In this document: piece after piece, positions 22,461 to 33,520 of the stretch
Numbering within the stretch: the stretch's first letter is position 1
Layout of the letters: each line of letters opens with the position of its first letter
Assembly: GCF_002234675.1 (NCBI RefSeq)
Contig: NC_019873.2
Location: forward strand, 11,185,740-11,249,739
Length of the DNA stretch: 64,000 nt
Reading direction: 5' to 3'
DNA from: Oryzias latipes
Taxonomy: Eukaryota > Chordata > Actinopteri > Beloniformes > Adrianichthyidae
Position numbers and translations under genes: made by a program
Notes under the pieces: model-generated
The model's input: the letters and a program-made list of their open reading frames with translations, nothing else
Database searches by the model: none
Told to the model about the DNA's origin: nothing

Positions 22461-25033
22461 GACTGAGGCTCCTAATTAAGCTAACACTTTAAAATTTATT
22501 AGATAATTTTATTAATTAAAATAATTTCAACACACCGTTTGCATTTTCAACATTCTTTAGCTAAAACTAGCCTCTTTACTGACGTTAGGATTTAGCATCT
22601 GTAGTATTTTCAGCATTTTATTTATTTATTTATTTGTGTTTTTTTTATGTATCGCCTTTTCAGCACATTCTTTGTAAATACTGATGTAAAAGAAGTTTGT
22701 AATGTCTTCAAATACTTAAACTTTTAGCTGTTTGTCGGCCTTTTCATCACATATTTTGGCACTAAACATGAGGCTACATTCTCCTGAAGAAAAGCCAGCA
22801 TTAGGCAGCTATCTCTGCATTCCTAGCCTCTTAGTTTGTGTGTTTCCATTTGAAAGTGTTCTTTTCTTTTAGCATTATATATTTGTTTTTTTTTTTCCGT
22901 AATTGTGATGTTTCCGATGTGTTTCCTGTGGAAGAATGTCCTCCTGAAGATTTGACTGGGAACATGTCGGAAACATCCGGATTAGGATGTTTCCGACATG
23001 TTCCCAGTCAAAGATTAAAGGCCCGTACACACCAGGACGAATATTCGCCAGGCGTTTTTCGCCACGTTTTTTGTGTTCACACCCAGGCGATTTTCGCTGA
23101 CGATGAGTGGAGTGAACATGCAATTTCATTCCCTGACATTAGATGGCGCTTAATGTAAAACAGAAATACTCCTGTACACAAGGTGGCGCTGCGCAACTTT
23201 ACGCTTCTGAAAGTCGCTTTTCACTCAGAAGAAGAGAGCAAGTATTTACGCGCTTGTCAGAATAATACAAAGAAAACATGAATATTTCAAGCACCATTAG
23301 CTCCAACTGGTGCTTGGTTCGGGGATATTTTAGAATGTCCGTCATTATTGCTTCGCGGCTGTGTGTAGACGCTACTTGGCGTCTATCTTCTTCGCTGGTA
23401 TGTGTGCTCAGCAAGGCAGTTTTGTGTTTGAGCGCCCCCAAGTTGTGTTTTACTGTAACTTCAGAAGCTCCAGACACGTGAGCAAAAGCGCAATTCTCAT
23501 TGGTCGAGTAGATTTCGACGCAACGCGTCGAAAAAAAAAACGAACCCAAGGCGTTTTTTTTTTTTGACGCTTCAACGCCTGGCGTTTTTTCGCGTTGGTG
23601 TGCACACTCTCGTTGGTGCCCTTTGTTTAGTCACGAGGCGTTAAACGTCGGCGAAAATCGCCGGCGAAATTCGTCCCGGTGTGGGTACCGGATGTTCTCG
23701 GGTTGCCGGATGTTCTCGGGGTCCTTCGGGGTCCTTCGACCAATGATGACGTCACACTATTTGATTGGCTGTAAGTTGCCACGACCAATGAGTTAACGTC
23801 GCTAAGTTTTTTTAAAAACTTTATTGACAATTGGGGTATCATACATTAACAAAAACGTATCACCTTGCTCAGCTGTATAATTTAGTGTAAGTTTATTTTT
23901 TTGCTTGTATATCCCCTGGCGTTTATTTTGAACATTTGATGTACAGCTTATTGTTCCTTGTTCTTTTGCTGTATGTCACTTTTGTTCTGCATCAATAAAA
24001 AAAAAAAAAATAATAATAAAAAAAAAAATGACATTAACGTTAACAACGAACAATAACGATGTAATCAATATTGCCTCGAAGATCAGTCACCATTGCCAAA
24101 TATAACATATTGACATAGAAAATAAAGAATAGAGGGGAAAAAAAGAAACAATCAACATTACACACAAATAAATAAAAACATAAGTAAAATAAAATAAAGG
24201 AACATAGAAAAAAATCTAAGCAGTCTAATACTAGTTAAGTTAGGGGTACTCGTGAAGTTTGTATTTCTGAACAAAACTAAGCAATTTCAAGCCATTCTTC
24301 TTTTTCATATAATGAAGTGATTGAAAGCAAAAACAGAGCTCTTTATTAAATGTTATAAAAGTGGTTTGGTCTTCAAAACTTGACCTCACCAAGATGGCGG
24401 TGCTCTCCTCCTATGAGGAACCACGTGATGTCTCCTCTAGTGATATAACTCATTGGAAGGACCCTGAAGGACCCCGAGAACATCCGGCAACCCGAGAACA
24501 TCCGGTACCTACACCGGTGTGAACAGGCCTTAAGAAACAACAGAGCGGATCAACCTTGAGTTCAATTTGATGTTTAAAGAGACAAACCGCCGCCGGAGTG
24601 AGGGAAAGGTGCTGAGACTGAAGTGCATCTCTGTGGTTTTAGGCTCATAAATCAACCATCTGGCAGGTCAGACATTTACCTCAGAGCAGAGACGTCTTCA
24701 TGACAACAGGCGGGTCGGGAAATCTGCATCTGTGGAAATAGTAAGTCTTCAAAAATGTTTGCTTTCCAGAAATGTACTTTCCTGTTCTAGCAGTTTGATT
24801 ATTTACTTGAAAATGTTCCACTTAGTGAGTATCCAGCTCAAAGGAGCGAGAAGGACTGTGAGGGTGTGGCAGGGGGCGTGGCCGGCTCGCTCAGCCTCCT
24901 GCAGAACGTCACCCTGTCCACGCAGCCGATCACCAGCCTGGACTGGAGCCCCGACAAGCAGGGTCTGTGCGTGTGCTCGGCGTTCGACCAGTCTGTGCGT
25001 GTGCTCATCGTCACCAAGCTCAACACGGTGTGA
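20121..25033 (+). CDS. dnaaf10: Dynein axonemal assembly factor 10 (WD repeat protein 92)
   Basis: DNAAF10/WDR92 is a cytoplasmic WD40 co-chaperone working with the R2TP/prefoldin-like complex in pre-assembly of axonemal dynein arms. Exons: 20121-20306, 20464-20564, 20648-20778, 20850-20951, 21565-21680, 21781-21915, 24643-24740 and 24826-25033 (stop TGA). All are GT-AG with consistent phases, giving 358 aa against 357 in human. I chose the ATG at 20121 ([17 protein letters not shown]) because an upstream in-frame GTG at 20115 has no support. WD-type blades are visible as [49 protein letters not shown] and a final [15 protein letters not shown]. Intron 6 is 2.7 kb and loaded with MITEs; introns 2 and 3 are under 90 bp. 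The 5' neighbour pno1 is divergent. Confidence 0.97.
22385..22459. repeat. (TA)n microsatellite
   Basis: An essentially pure TA run of about 75 bp lies in dnaaf10 intron 6. Confidence 0.95.
22951..23012. repeat. Perfect inverted repeat, 28-bp arms, 6-nt loop
   Basis: The arms 22951-22978 and 22985-23012 are exact reverse complements around the loop GGATTA. The arm contains GGAAACATCC, and a related GATGTTTCCGA motif occurs just upstream at about 22908. It directly abuts the left end of the next inverted-repeat element. In the dnaaf10 pre-mRNA it would fold into a stable stem. Confidence 0.9.
23017..24533. mobile_element. Outer inverted-repeat element (PIF/Harbinger-like MITE?), interrupted by an insertion
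   Basis: The left end reads TTAAAGGCCCGTACACACC and the right end, on the other strand, TTAAGGCCTGTTCACACC, giving inverted termini with TTA/TAA-like flanks. The left part holds GGCGTTTTTCGCC-type motifs repeated in both orientations (23045-23125 and 23520-23670). The right arm is separated from the left by a second element at 23684-24509. The superfamily is inferred only from the short TTA-type flanks. Confidence 0.6.
23684..24509. mobile_element. Inner MITE with 54-bp terminal inverted repeats and subterminal iterons
   Basis: The left terminus 23684-23737 and right terminus 24456-24509 are inverted copies with a single mismatch over 54 bp. Each contains two direct copies of CCGGATGTTCTCGGG (23688-23702 and 23706-23720 at left; complements at 24491-24505 and 24473-24487 at right), then a doubled GTCCTTC motif. 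CCGGTGTG occurs immediately left (23676-23683) and four bases beyond the right terminus (24514-24521), a possible 8-bp target duplication. The interior is AT-rich with an A-rich tract near 23997-24030 and has no coding capacity. Confidence 0.75.
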
Positions 25034-25170
25034 GGCGGGGCCAGACAGAACATGGACCAAATGTGCCTCGCAGAACAATCTGAGCCTGGATGGTGGGGTT
25101 CCTGGACAAAGATCAAAGTTCTGCTGTCCTAAGTTAAACTGTTATTTATCCTCTTAGATCTGACTTGTTC

Positions 25171-25176
25171 ATTAAA
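25171..25176 (+). terminator. dnaaf10: dnaaf10 polyadenylation signal ATTAAA
   Basis: ATTAAA lies about 140 nt after the stop codon and is followed by a T-rich stretch. It is the only good signal close to the gene end. Confidence 0.7.
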
Positions 25177-26089
25177 GATTTTTTTATCTATTTTTAAAGT
25201 CTTTTAATTCTGATTCTGCCATTTTACCGAAATCTAAAACCTGTGTCATTTTCTAGGACCTAGTTTCTGCAGAGCAGCAGAAGATTCATTAGAAATTCAC
25301 CTCTGAGTTGTTGACAAGACTGTTGGTTTGGGGCAAGCCCAACCCCCCTTCCCCTCCATGTTACTGAGAGCTCTGCCTCTAGCTTACAGTGCCTCACACT
25401 GTCAACTCAAGGGTGTATTCAGACTGCAAAGGTTTGTTGGTCTGGATGTTTAGCCCATAGTGTTCACACTGGACCAGCAGGGAGGGGCTTCTTCTTCTTC
25501 CACTGCAAACCTTAATGGAAACTTTAGTAGCAAAAACCAGAGTTTTTGTTTGCTGTTGTTCCATCCCCAACCATATTCAAGATGTAAAACTTGATTTTTT
25601 TAAAAATCAAATTAGTCAAAAATTCTTATCTTTATCTTAAGATAAATGTTTATGCTCTGAAATGAATGTTAGACCGACTCCTGCTTACAATCAGGGGACT
25701 CTGCAGACTGTCTGAACCGAGCCCAGCATCAGACTGAACCCAAACTGAATCCACAGAAACATCAGCTTCTGCTCCTGCATTGCCCCACAGCCTGTAGTTA
25801 AGTAATATTATGCTTTTCAGCGCAGTAACATAATCTTTGTCTACAGCCCTGTTACATGATCAGAGTGCAGCTCGCATATTAATGACACTGTTATCCAAGA
25901 GTTTGAAGAATTATTTAATAGTTCTCCCAGGATCAGTTTTAAGATTTAAACTTCTATTATTCATCAGCTGATGTCACAGATGACATGTTTGTTCGGCTCA
26001 TATAAAGTTGAAAATAGAACCTTTTTTTGTTTTGTATGATTTTAGAACCTGCACATTTTCTTTTTTAGTCATGATTGAGATTTTTTTGA

Positions 26090-26845
26090 GTGAATGAAGT
26101 TTCCTAGATTTTCTCCTCTTCTCTCATCTTAATCATTTCATCTCATTTTATCTCAACTAATATTTTCTTATTTTATTGTATTTAATCCTACCTCTTCTCA
26201 TTGATGTATCTCACATTTTCTCCTTTAATTTTATTCCTTTTCATCTTTTCTCATTTTATCTTATTTGAACTCTTTTCATCTAATCTCGTTTCTTTTGATC
26301 TCTTGTCATTTGATCTAATCTCTAATCTAATCCACATTTTCTTATTTTAATTTATCTATTCTTTTCTTACCTTATCTCATCTCTTCTCATTGTATTTTAA
26401 ATCTCTTTTCAGATAATCCCTCCTCATCTAGTTTTTTCTTTTATCTCATCACATTTTGTTTTCTCTTTATCTCATCTCTAATCTAACCTAACCTTACGTT
26501 TTATCATCTTTTCTCATTTTATCTAATCCCTTCTTATCTTATTGATTTCATCTCATGTCATTGCTTTTTATCTCATCCCTTATTTATCTCACAGTTTCTT
26601 ATAATCTTATATCGTTTAATCTCATATCTAATCTCTTCTTATTTTATTTAATTTGACCTCTTGTCATTTTTTAATATTTCATGTCCTTTTATCCAATCTC
26701 TTCTCATCTATCTTACATTTTCTCCTCTTATCTTATCTCTTCTTTTTATCTTTTCTTGTTTGATCCCCTCTCATCTTATTTATCTCTCATTTCTTTTTCG
26801 TTTTATTTAATCTCATCATATTTCATCTCTCAATTCTACAGATGT
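26090..26845. repeat. Degenerate TCTCATTTTATC low-complexity tract
   Basis: About 750 bp is built from imperfect repeats of short words such as TCTCATCTTATTT, TTTTATCTCATC and TCTAATCTC. The + strand is strongly pyrimidine-rich with almost no G. It looks like an old, decayed minisatellite. Confidence 0.8.
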
Positions 26846-27809
26846 AATGGATCTAAGGATCTCTGTATTGACTGCCTGAAATGTCTTTTTCCACATTTGG
26901 TTTCAAGGATTTTCCGGCACATGCTGCAGGAGAGTCATGCAGAAGCTCCATTTGACTCTTTAAAGCAGATTTAATTCAGTGTTTCATGAAAATGTTCCTC
27001 AAAACCAGAAGGAGAAGCAGCTAGAGCGTTCTCTCACAGAAAAGTTAATTGCATGCGTTAAAATCATTTCACACAACAAACAAACAAATACATACATAAT
27101 ATTACTGTATGAACTGTATGAAAGGATAAAATTCCTGAAAGTCTCATTCATGAGATTCTGCTCTCTGATCACAAAAACTCTGGACCTGGAGGCGTTAATC
27201 ACAGCAGATGATGAATCTGAAATGATCCCAACAGATATCAGCCCTGTAGATTTCTCTCAAATCTCTGTATGTTTGTGTGAGTCAAGGATCACACTAGATG
27301 GAGCTAGAACACCGCTTTAATGTCGAGCATGCAGCCATCGTACATCCAGCAACAGAACTAAACTTTTTTCTACGGTGTCCCGTAAGGGTATAAAATACAG
27401 ACATTCTACTGAATGATCTACAAGCCCTGAAGATCAACTTTCCTGCTCTTCCCTGCTGGTGTAGAGACATGAGAGCTGACTAACCAGAAACACTGAAACG
27501 ATGTGAAGCAAACATGTGGTCTGTTCTGAACTCCTCTGACCTGTGAAATGCTGCCACCTGCTGGACAGACTCAGCCCTGCACCTGCTCTGCTTTCCTCTC
27601 CTCTGTTAGGTCAACAAACAAATATACGAAGTCTCAATGTGTCTTTTTTCTTTCAACTTCAATCCGTCCAGGGTTAACGGCTGAAGAGGCTGAGAAGATT
27701 GACCAAAACCTTTAATTGCCACAACCCATAAAAACATCTGCAGCTGATCTAACAAATGCATGTTTCTTACAAATTTGGCTCCATTTGAAAGGAAAGCAGG
27801 CTTTAAATG

Positions 27810-28085
27810 GCCTATACTTGTATAGCGCTTTTCTACCTTCCTCAAAGGCCAAAAGGGCTTTACAGTCACACCGCCATTCACACACACATTCACACACTGG
27901 TGAATTTGGTTGTCTTTTTTTTACACTGGTGAACTCCGCTGCCAAACACTGACACCAACCTTTTCACCACAGCCAAGGTGGGCTTCAGTGTCTGGCTCAA
28001 GGACACTTCAACGCACGGTGGGAATCTAGACTGCAATCTCCCAATTGGAGGTCGACCGCCTTACCACAGCACCACGGACGCCCCT
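27810..28085. repeat. SINE-like dispersed repeat, copy 2
   Basis: It begins TTGTATAGCGCTTTTCTACC, continues with CAAAAGGGCTTTACAGTCAC and CATTCACACACACATTCAC, and ends with a GTCGACCGCCTTACCACAGC-type block. The same plan occurs at about 4530-4770 and 62485-62690. Confidence 0.6.
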
Positions 28086-28739
28086 AAAGGGCTGAACTAA
28101 ACGATGTATTCCCCAGAAGCATTGTTACTATACAGAATCTACCAAACAGAAAATGTTTTTCTGACATTACTTCATCTTAAATGAGACTGTGATGATATTT
28201 TTGCCTATTATGATCCATATTTGTAATCTAGTTTTTGTAGATATAAAAATAAGTTTATGAAATGACAGAATATGAACAATTTACAGTGATCAAACATGCA
28301 GAAAGCAGTCAGGTCTTGTCCTTTTAATCATGCTAATAAAGCAGAGGATGTTCCTGAAATTCCCTTAATCCTATTTAAAACACAAATGTCTACAAACTGA
28401 TTTTATTACATACATGATAGTCATTATAACAAAGAATTACAGCTTGTAAATATAGTGATAAGAAAAGCATTAAAACCTTAGATTAAAAGTTTCAGACGAA
28501 ATAATGTTTAGGATAAAAAGGCAAAACCAAACTGCTTTGTCTCAAACTAAAGAGAGTGTCAGGTTTTCAGATTGATTTGAAATAGATACAATGGACAGTT
28601 ATAAATGTAGTTTTTAAGAAAAAAGGAATTTTCTTTTAGTTTTTTTTACAACGGATTTATTCAAAAGTTACATGTTATATTCAAATGCTGGGTGGAGGCA
28701 ATCAACGTTGACTCACTGGCTTAGTCTTTTTCAGTCCTC

Positions 28740-28834
28740 CAGACGACAGGGGGCAGTAATGCATAAACAGGAAGAACCTCACCGCCACCAGTCAGAACTT
28801 CCGGTTTGGCGTTTGGAGCACGCGGATGCTAAAG
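28740..28834 (+). promoter_or_regulatory. c1d: c1d promoter and non-coding first exon
   Basis: The first c1d coding exon starts with a splice acceptor only 4 nt before the ATG, so a 5' exon is needed. Here the sequence ends GATGCTAAAG followed by GTAAATA, a plausible donor at 28835. An ETS-type ACTTCCGG motif lies at 28797-28804, typical of TATA-less housekeeping promoters. The exact start site is not determinable. Confidence 0.5.
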
Positions 28835-29072
28835 GTAAATACATCTGTTATTAACTTCTAAATAGCGCAGTTTACACTGAAACTGTGGTTTCTAATCTTT
28901 TACTGGTTTCCAAATTTTACTTAATAATCGCAAAGTTGGTGGAGTAATGTTTCCGCCTCTGAACTGATGCTCCAAATATAACAAAATGTCAGACTCACAT
29001 AATCATTTGCCGGTTTCATTCTGCTGATGTGACTTTTATGATGATCCCGTCGGACGTTTCTGTTCCAGGACG

Positions 29073-30289
29073 ATGGCGTCTACGGAGGAGGAATACCCGT
29101 ATGAGATCGACGAGCAGCTGCGGAGCTTCGACTCCTCCGTGACTGCGGTGAAATCCATGTTGGACAAACTGATGTCGATGTCCAGAAACGAGCTGCTCGT
29201 GAAGGTAACGTGGATCCAGACGCAATAAATGTCCTAACAGCTTCTGTTTCTGTCAGGGAAAGGTGTGGGAAGGCCAGAGAGTCCAGCTCAGCCACTCAGT
29301 CCAACTCTCCCTATAGTCTTTTTGGCAAGCCAAGTCTGAATGTGACATAAAGCTGGTGTTTGTCACTGTTTGTTAAATTGTATTAAGTGCTGTTTGTGTG
29401 ACACAGCTGGATCCTTTGGACCAGGCCAAACTGGACCTGATGTCTGCGTACACCCTAAACTCGTTGTTCTGGGGTAAGTTCTGGAGTCTACTCCAATCAA
29501 AGTTTGTTGGGATTTTGTGTTTTGTTTTTTGGATCAAGTAAAATTCTGTTTAAAGTGTCATTTTTGAGGATTTCTTTTTATTAAAATCGTTGTTAGTCAG
29601 GATGCAGTTTTAAAAAAAGATCATTTTGTGATGAAAAAAAATTCTGCTGGGCGGCCACAAACTCCCTGCTCTGGTCTGGTAGCAACAGAGAGAGGAAGGG
29701 GGCGGGGTTAAGTCCCACCCACAACTCAGGTGAATTTCTACTGCTTCTCTGCACAAACTATGTCTTGGAAAACCACGCAGGTTTTTGGATTTACGCTTCT
29801 TACTATGATCATAGTAAGAAGACCACTGGGAACGCTTTTACAATAGATCAAAAGATGATCGAGTGGGGCTTTGAAGTCGTGTTTTGCTGCAGTGTTGTCT
29901 CCTCGTTTCTGTCTACAGTGTATTTGGTGACTCGAGGAATAAACCCCAGAGAACACGGCATCAAACAGGAACTGGTTTGTGCTTCCTGATTTTTTTTTTC
30001 CTGCTTTTTCTCTGAAGTCTCATTCATTTCAGTCTCATTCATTTCTAGTTGATCTGGATTTTGCGTTTTTGTTCTGCAGGAGCGAATCCGGGCGTACATG
30101 AACCGAGTCAAGGAGATTACAGACAAGAAGAAGGCGGCGCGCCTGGATAAGGGCGCCGCCTCCCGCTTCATCAGGAGCGCCCTTTACGAGCCGGACGACA
30201 AAGACTCCGGGAAAAAGAACGAGTCTAAAAAACAAGCAGATTCCACAGCCGCAGAGCCGCCTCCAAAACGACAGAAACAGAGGAAGTGA
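29073..30289 (+). CDS. c1d: Nuclear nucleic acid-binding protein C1D (exosome cofactor)
   Basis: C1D is the orthologue of yeast Rrp47/Lrp1, a small nuclear RNA/DNA-binding protein that partners EXOSC10 in rRNA 3' processing; it is also described as a DNA-PK activator and nuclear corepressor. Coding exons: 29073-29204, 29407-29473, 29919-29974 and 30080-30289 (stop TGA), all GT-AG with matching phases, 154 aa (human 141). A Sas10/C1D-type helical region covers roughly residues 10-95, with signatures [19 protein letters not shown] and [17 protein letters not shown]; then come [19 protein letters not shown] and [14 protein letters not shown]. The lysine-rich tail ending [10 protein letters not shown] is a likely nuclear localisation signal and is longer than in mammals. 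The start ATG follows the acceptor AG by 4 nt and matches the family N-terminus. Confidence 0.97.
29540..29885 (+). repeat. Dispersed repeat family C, copy in c1d intron
   Basis: Most of the 445-bp intron at 29474-29918 is a family C copy, recognisable by the GATCATTTTGTGATG block and its end GATGATCGAGTGGGGCTTT. A perfect 26-bp palindrome (29796-29821) sits inside. Confidence 0.65.
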
Positions 30290-30685
30290 AGGAGGAAGTG
30301 TGTGCTCCCATGGCAGCACGCCATCCACACAGAGGAGATGAAGAGTTCCTGAGTGACAGCAGCTCACCTGCTGTTGGTGGAAGGAATCCTCTGAAATCAT
30401 TTTGGACACAAACAGGAGGATTCCATGAATCTCACTGTTTTACGTTAGTGTTGAGTTACACTTTCACTCACCTTTGTTTGTCTTTTTTTTTTTTTTATAA
30501 GACAAGCTGATTATTTTTTTTCCTTTCATTTGTTTATATATTTTATCACAAAATGTGTCCACATGGAAAAAACAGCTGCTTTTATGTTTTTAAGGAACTA
30601 AAGCCTTTTGTGGTTGAACATACTTTAGTTTAATAACTATGTATGAAAAAATGACCCGAGTTGACAAATGAAAACTACAAATACA

Positions 30686-30691
30686 AATAAA
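30686..30691 (+). terminator. c1d: c1d polyadenylation signal AATAAA
   Basis: This is the first canonical AATAAA after the c1d stop, giving a 3'UTR of about 400 nt. Confidence 0.7.
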
Positions 30692-32484
30692 TCGGGTTTG
30701 ATTAACAGAAACAACTTTTCAGTTGTCCAAGAAGATAAATGTTTTTTTTACATGATATAACACAATGAGAATTTAAAATGCAAATTTTTTTATTTAATAT
30801 TTTTAATATTGAAGTCTAAATAGTAAAGTGTATTTTTCATATTCCAAGCTTGAATAACATATTGAATTGTCAATTGAGAATTGGATGTTACTTTGAAAAA
30901 ACTTCCATTATATGAAAAATGCCAATAATCAGAAACATGTGTTCAAAAGGCTTTTTAAAAAAGTGGCATTCACAGAACACGAATCTTGATGAGTAAATAT
31001 CCCAAATTCTTTTCCTTTTTTGAATCGTTTTTTTTACATTTTTGTAAATTTCAAAAATAATTTTTAAAACACTTGCTTCCGAGGTCAAATATGCCAACGC
31101 TTCTAACGTGGCTGACGTGTAGCGTGCTACAAAGTAGTTACTGTGAACGCAGTTAAAGTCTGACGGAAGTGTGGATTCATCTCTGATTCTTCTGTCTCGC
31201 CTAACATGCCTGATTGTTCAGTGCGCCTTACATTTGACATGATTTCAAAGATGGACCATTCATAGATGGGCCGCCTTGTAGTGTGGAAAATGCAAACACT
31301 ACAAAGGAAGAGAGCCAATGTGAAGCAAAATTATGCTTGAAAAGTAAAATGTTTTATTAGGTCATTACTGGGTTTTGAATGAGAATAATTAACCGTTCCA
31401 ATGTGGCTCAAACCTTTGACCTGTTTACCAGCAGGACCTGCGTGTTGATCACAAACAGCTGCAGAAGTGACAAAACCTTTTTCCATAAATTCCAACGCCA
31501 CATTTGATAACGACGCATGATGGACGTCCTTAATTTCCTCTGCTCAGCTTTGATCTTGACTAATTCCCTGCAAGTCTCTGCATTCAGCCTTTTAATCAAG
31601 GCCAGGAAACAGCCAGGCGATGACTCAGCCTCGTAAGGAGGACTTGGCTCTTTTCCGTCCTCATTCTTCTCAATGGCGGCATCCAAAAAGGCACAATTGT
31701 TTAGCTGAGCTCCACTCAGGAGAACTCTGTTCAAAGACGTCTGTCAAACTTTGTCGGATTAACAGTCTGATCTACCAATCGAAAAATGCGTCATTATTTA
31801 GTGTTTCCTTTTCCATTTTCCCTGTTCTGGTGTGTTCGCCCCTCCATTTCCCTTTTCCTCACATGATCTCACTAGAAAGAAGTTAGGCCACTGGCAAGGA
31901 AAGTTTGAACAAACAAACTTTCTACATTTTAGCCATACAGACTTCAAACCCAAATTTTCTTGTGGTTTTTATGTGTGAGCTCACGCTTTGTGGGGAAGTT
32001 TACATTTAATCATCAGCTCTATTCTGACTTTTCTTACCCCAGTGCTCAGTCCTATTCAGAAAACCACCAAAAAGTTGAGGGAAACGGGTCAATCAGAGGA
32101 TTTAACCCTTCAACCCCAGAGATGTTACCCACGCTCTTAGACATAACTCTTTGGCCGTTTATGCGATCAACGTTAATCAGCGGATTTTTGTTGATCCCAT
32201 GAACTGCAAAGCAAAGCTGCTTTTCTCTGCTTCAAAATCCACTGGAATTACGTGAACTGCGTAAACAATGAAAGAGTTACGGTAGTCGAAAAGGATGTAA
32301 ACACTGGAGCTAAAGCTCTGGTGTAAAATTGTAAGCATATTATTGATAAACCTGAATTTTTAAAGATATTTTTCTTTATTGCAAGCTATTCAGAGTATTG
32401 AACTGACCAGTCAGAGGCCTCAACAGGAATACGAACATTTAAAACATTTGATTGACTGATTTCGTGTAGCCTGCTTTCAAGCGG

Positions 32485-32700
32485 TAGGGGTGTGGCCTTC
32501 AAGCAAGCTCACTCCTGATTGGCAAGTGCTTGCCATAAATATGATGACTCAGACCGACCAGAACCAATCCCAGCTCACTGATGATAGTTCCAACATGGCA
32601 GCGTCCATATTGGGGGATGTTACCCGATATGGAGTGAGTGATGTCACACTCACTCGATCCAGCTTTCATTTACAGTAAATGGTTCAAATCCACAGGTTGT
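32485..32700 (+). repeat. Dispersed repeat family A copy
   Basis: It starts GGTAGGGGTGTGGCCTTC and shares AGCTCACTCCTGATTGG, GACTCAGACCGACCAG, GGCAGCGTCCATATTG and a TGATGTCACACTCACTCG end with the copies at 6915 and 35485. Confidence 0.7.
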
Positions 32701-33384
32701 CCCAGCTCCTTTTTCAGCCTTAACGCTTTGGATTGTTGGGGTTGAACCACCAACAGTTCCTGTGACTGCAGCTCCCCCAGCGGAGGGGGGAAAGGTGGAG
32801 AAGATGTCACTCACTCAGGTGTGTCACAGCAAATGGAAGTTGGATTTAAAAAATAACCAGAATCAAGGAGTCGGAACCTGTTGGAAGATCTATTTCAGCT
32901 GTCTGGAGTTATGTTGGACCCAAAATGCAGGAGAACTAACTTGATGCAAAAGCTAAATAAACTACAAAGCGTTATAAAACCAAGAAACAGTCAGGAGGAT
33001 TAAGTTAAGACGACTTGAACCTGCTGTGACTGTGACAAAACCTGGAAACAACGTTAAAGAAGAACCACGAAAATTGAATAACAAAACAAACAAACCAATG
33101 GACACAAACCTCTCAATAGCATTCCCAACCCGGATGGTGTTTAAAATTCCTCCAGAGTTCTGACTATGAGGCATTTAGATCCTTGGATCACTCTATCAGA
33201 CACATAGGCATCCAAATCCTACGTCTAAACCTTCAGAATCTTATAAGCTTGCGTCAGTTTTCCTTTATTCACTTCTGCCAGCTGGTGACCACAGACGGGT
33301 AGACTTTCCGGTTGCTGATCATGACCTTAGGTGCGCAGGAGTTGATTGCTTTGGCCGCACATCCCCCGACACTTGGTCAACCAA

Positions 33385-33520
33385 AAGCCTCAGTTGCCAA
33401 GGAAATCCAAAGTTTACTTTTGTTGATTCTTCTGAAAATTACATAAACCTGTCCGTCATCCTAAGGCGACCAAAAACTAAAAGGGTTGCTATGGAGATCA
33501 AATGAACAGCCACCATTTTA
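33385..33520 (+). repeat. Dispersed repeat family B, partial copy
   Basis: GTTGCCAAGGAAATCCAAAG, a GGCGACCAAAAAC block and GGGTTGCTATGGAGATC match the copy at 13480-13600. Confidence 0.6.

Larger units (their letters stand above)
21916..24642 (+). other. dnaaf10: dnaaf10 intron 6
   Basis: This 2.7-kb intron contains, in order, a TA microsatellite (22385-22459), a perfect 28-bp-arm hairpin (22951-23012) and a nested pair of inverted-repeat elements (about 23017-24533). The part before 22385 is AT-rich with no recognisable content. Confidence 0.8.
25200..28700. other. dnaaf10-c1d intergenic region
   Basis: This stretch holds a family C fragment (about 25240-25330), a long pyrimidine-rich low-complexity tract (26090-26845), an ordinary AT-rich stretch (26850-27800) and a SINE-like repeat (27810-28085). 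Frames of up to 113 codons at 26681-27320 have repeat-driven or random composition, and I call no gene. Confidence 0.65.

Noticed and set aside
26681-27320. Adjacent 97- and 113-codon frames suggesting a small gene
   Set aside because: The first is the translated TCTCATTTTATC tract; the second has no matching splice structure or motif.
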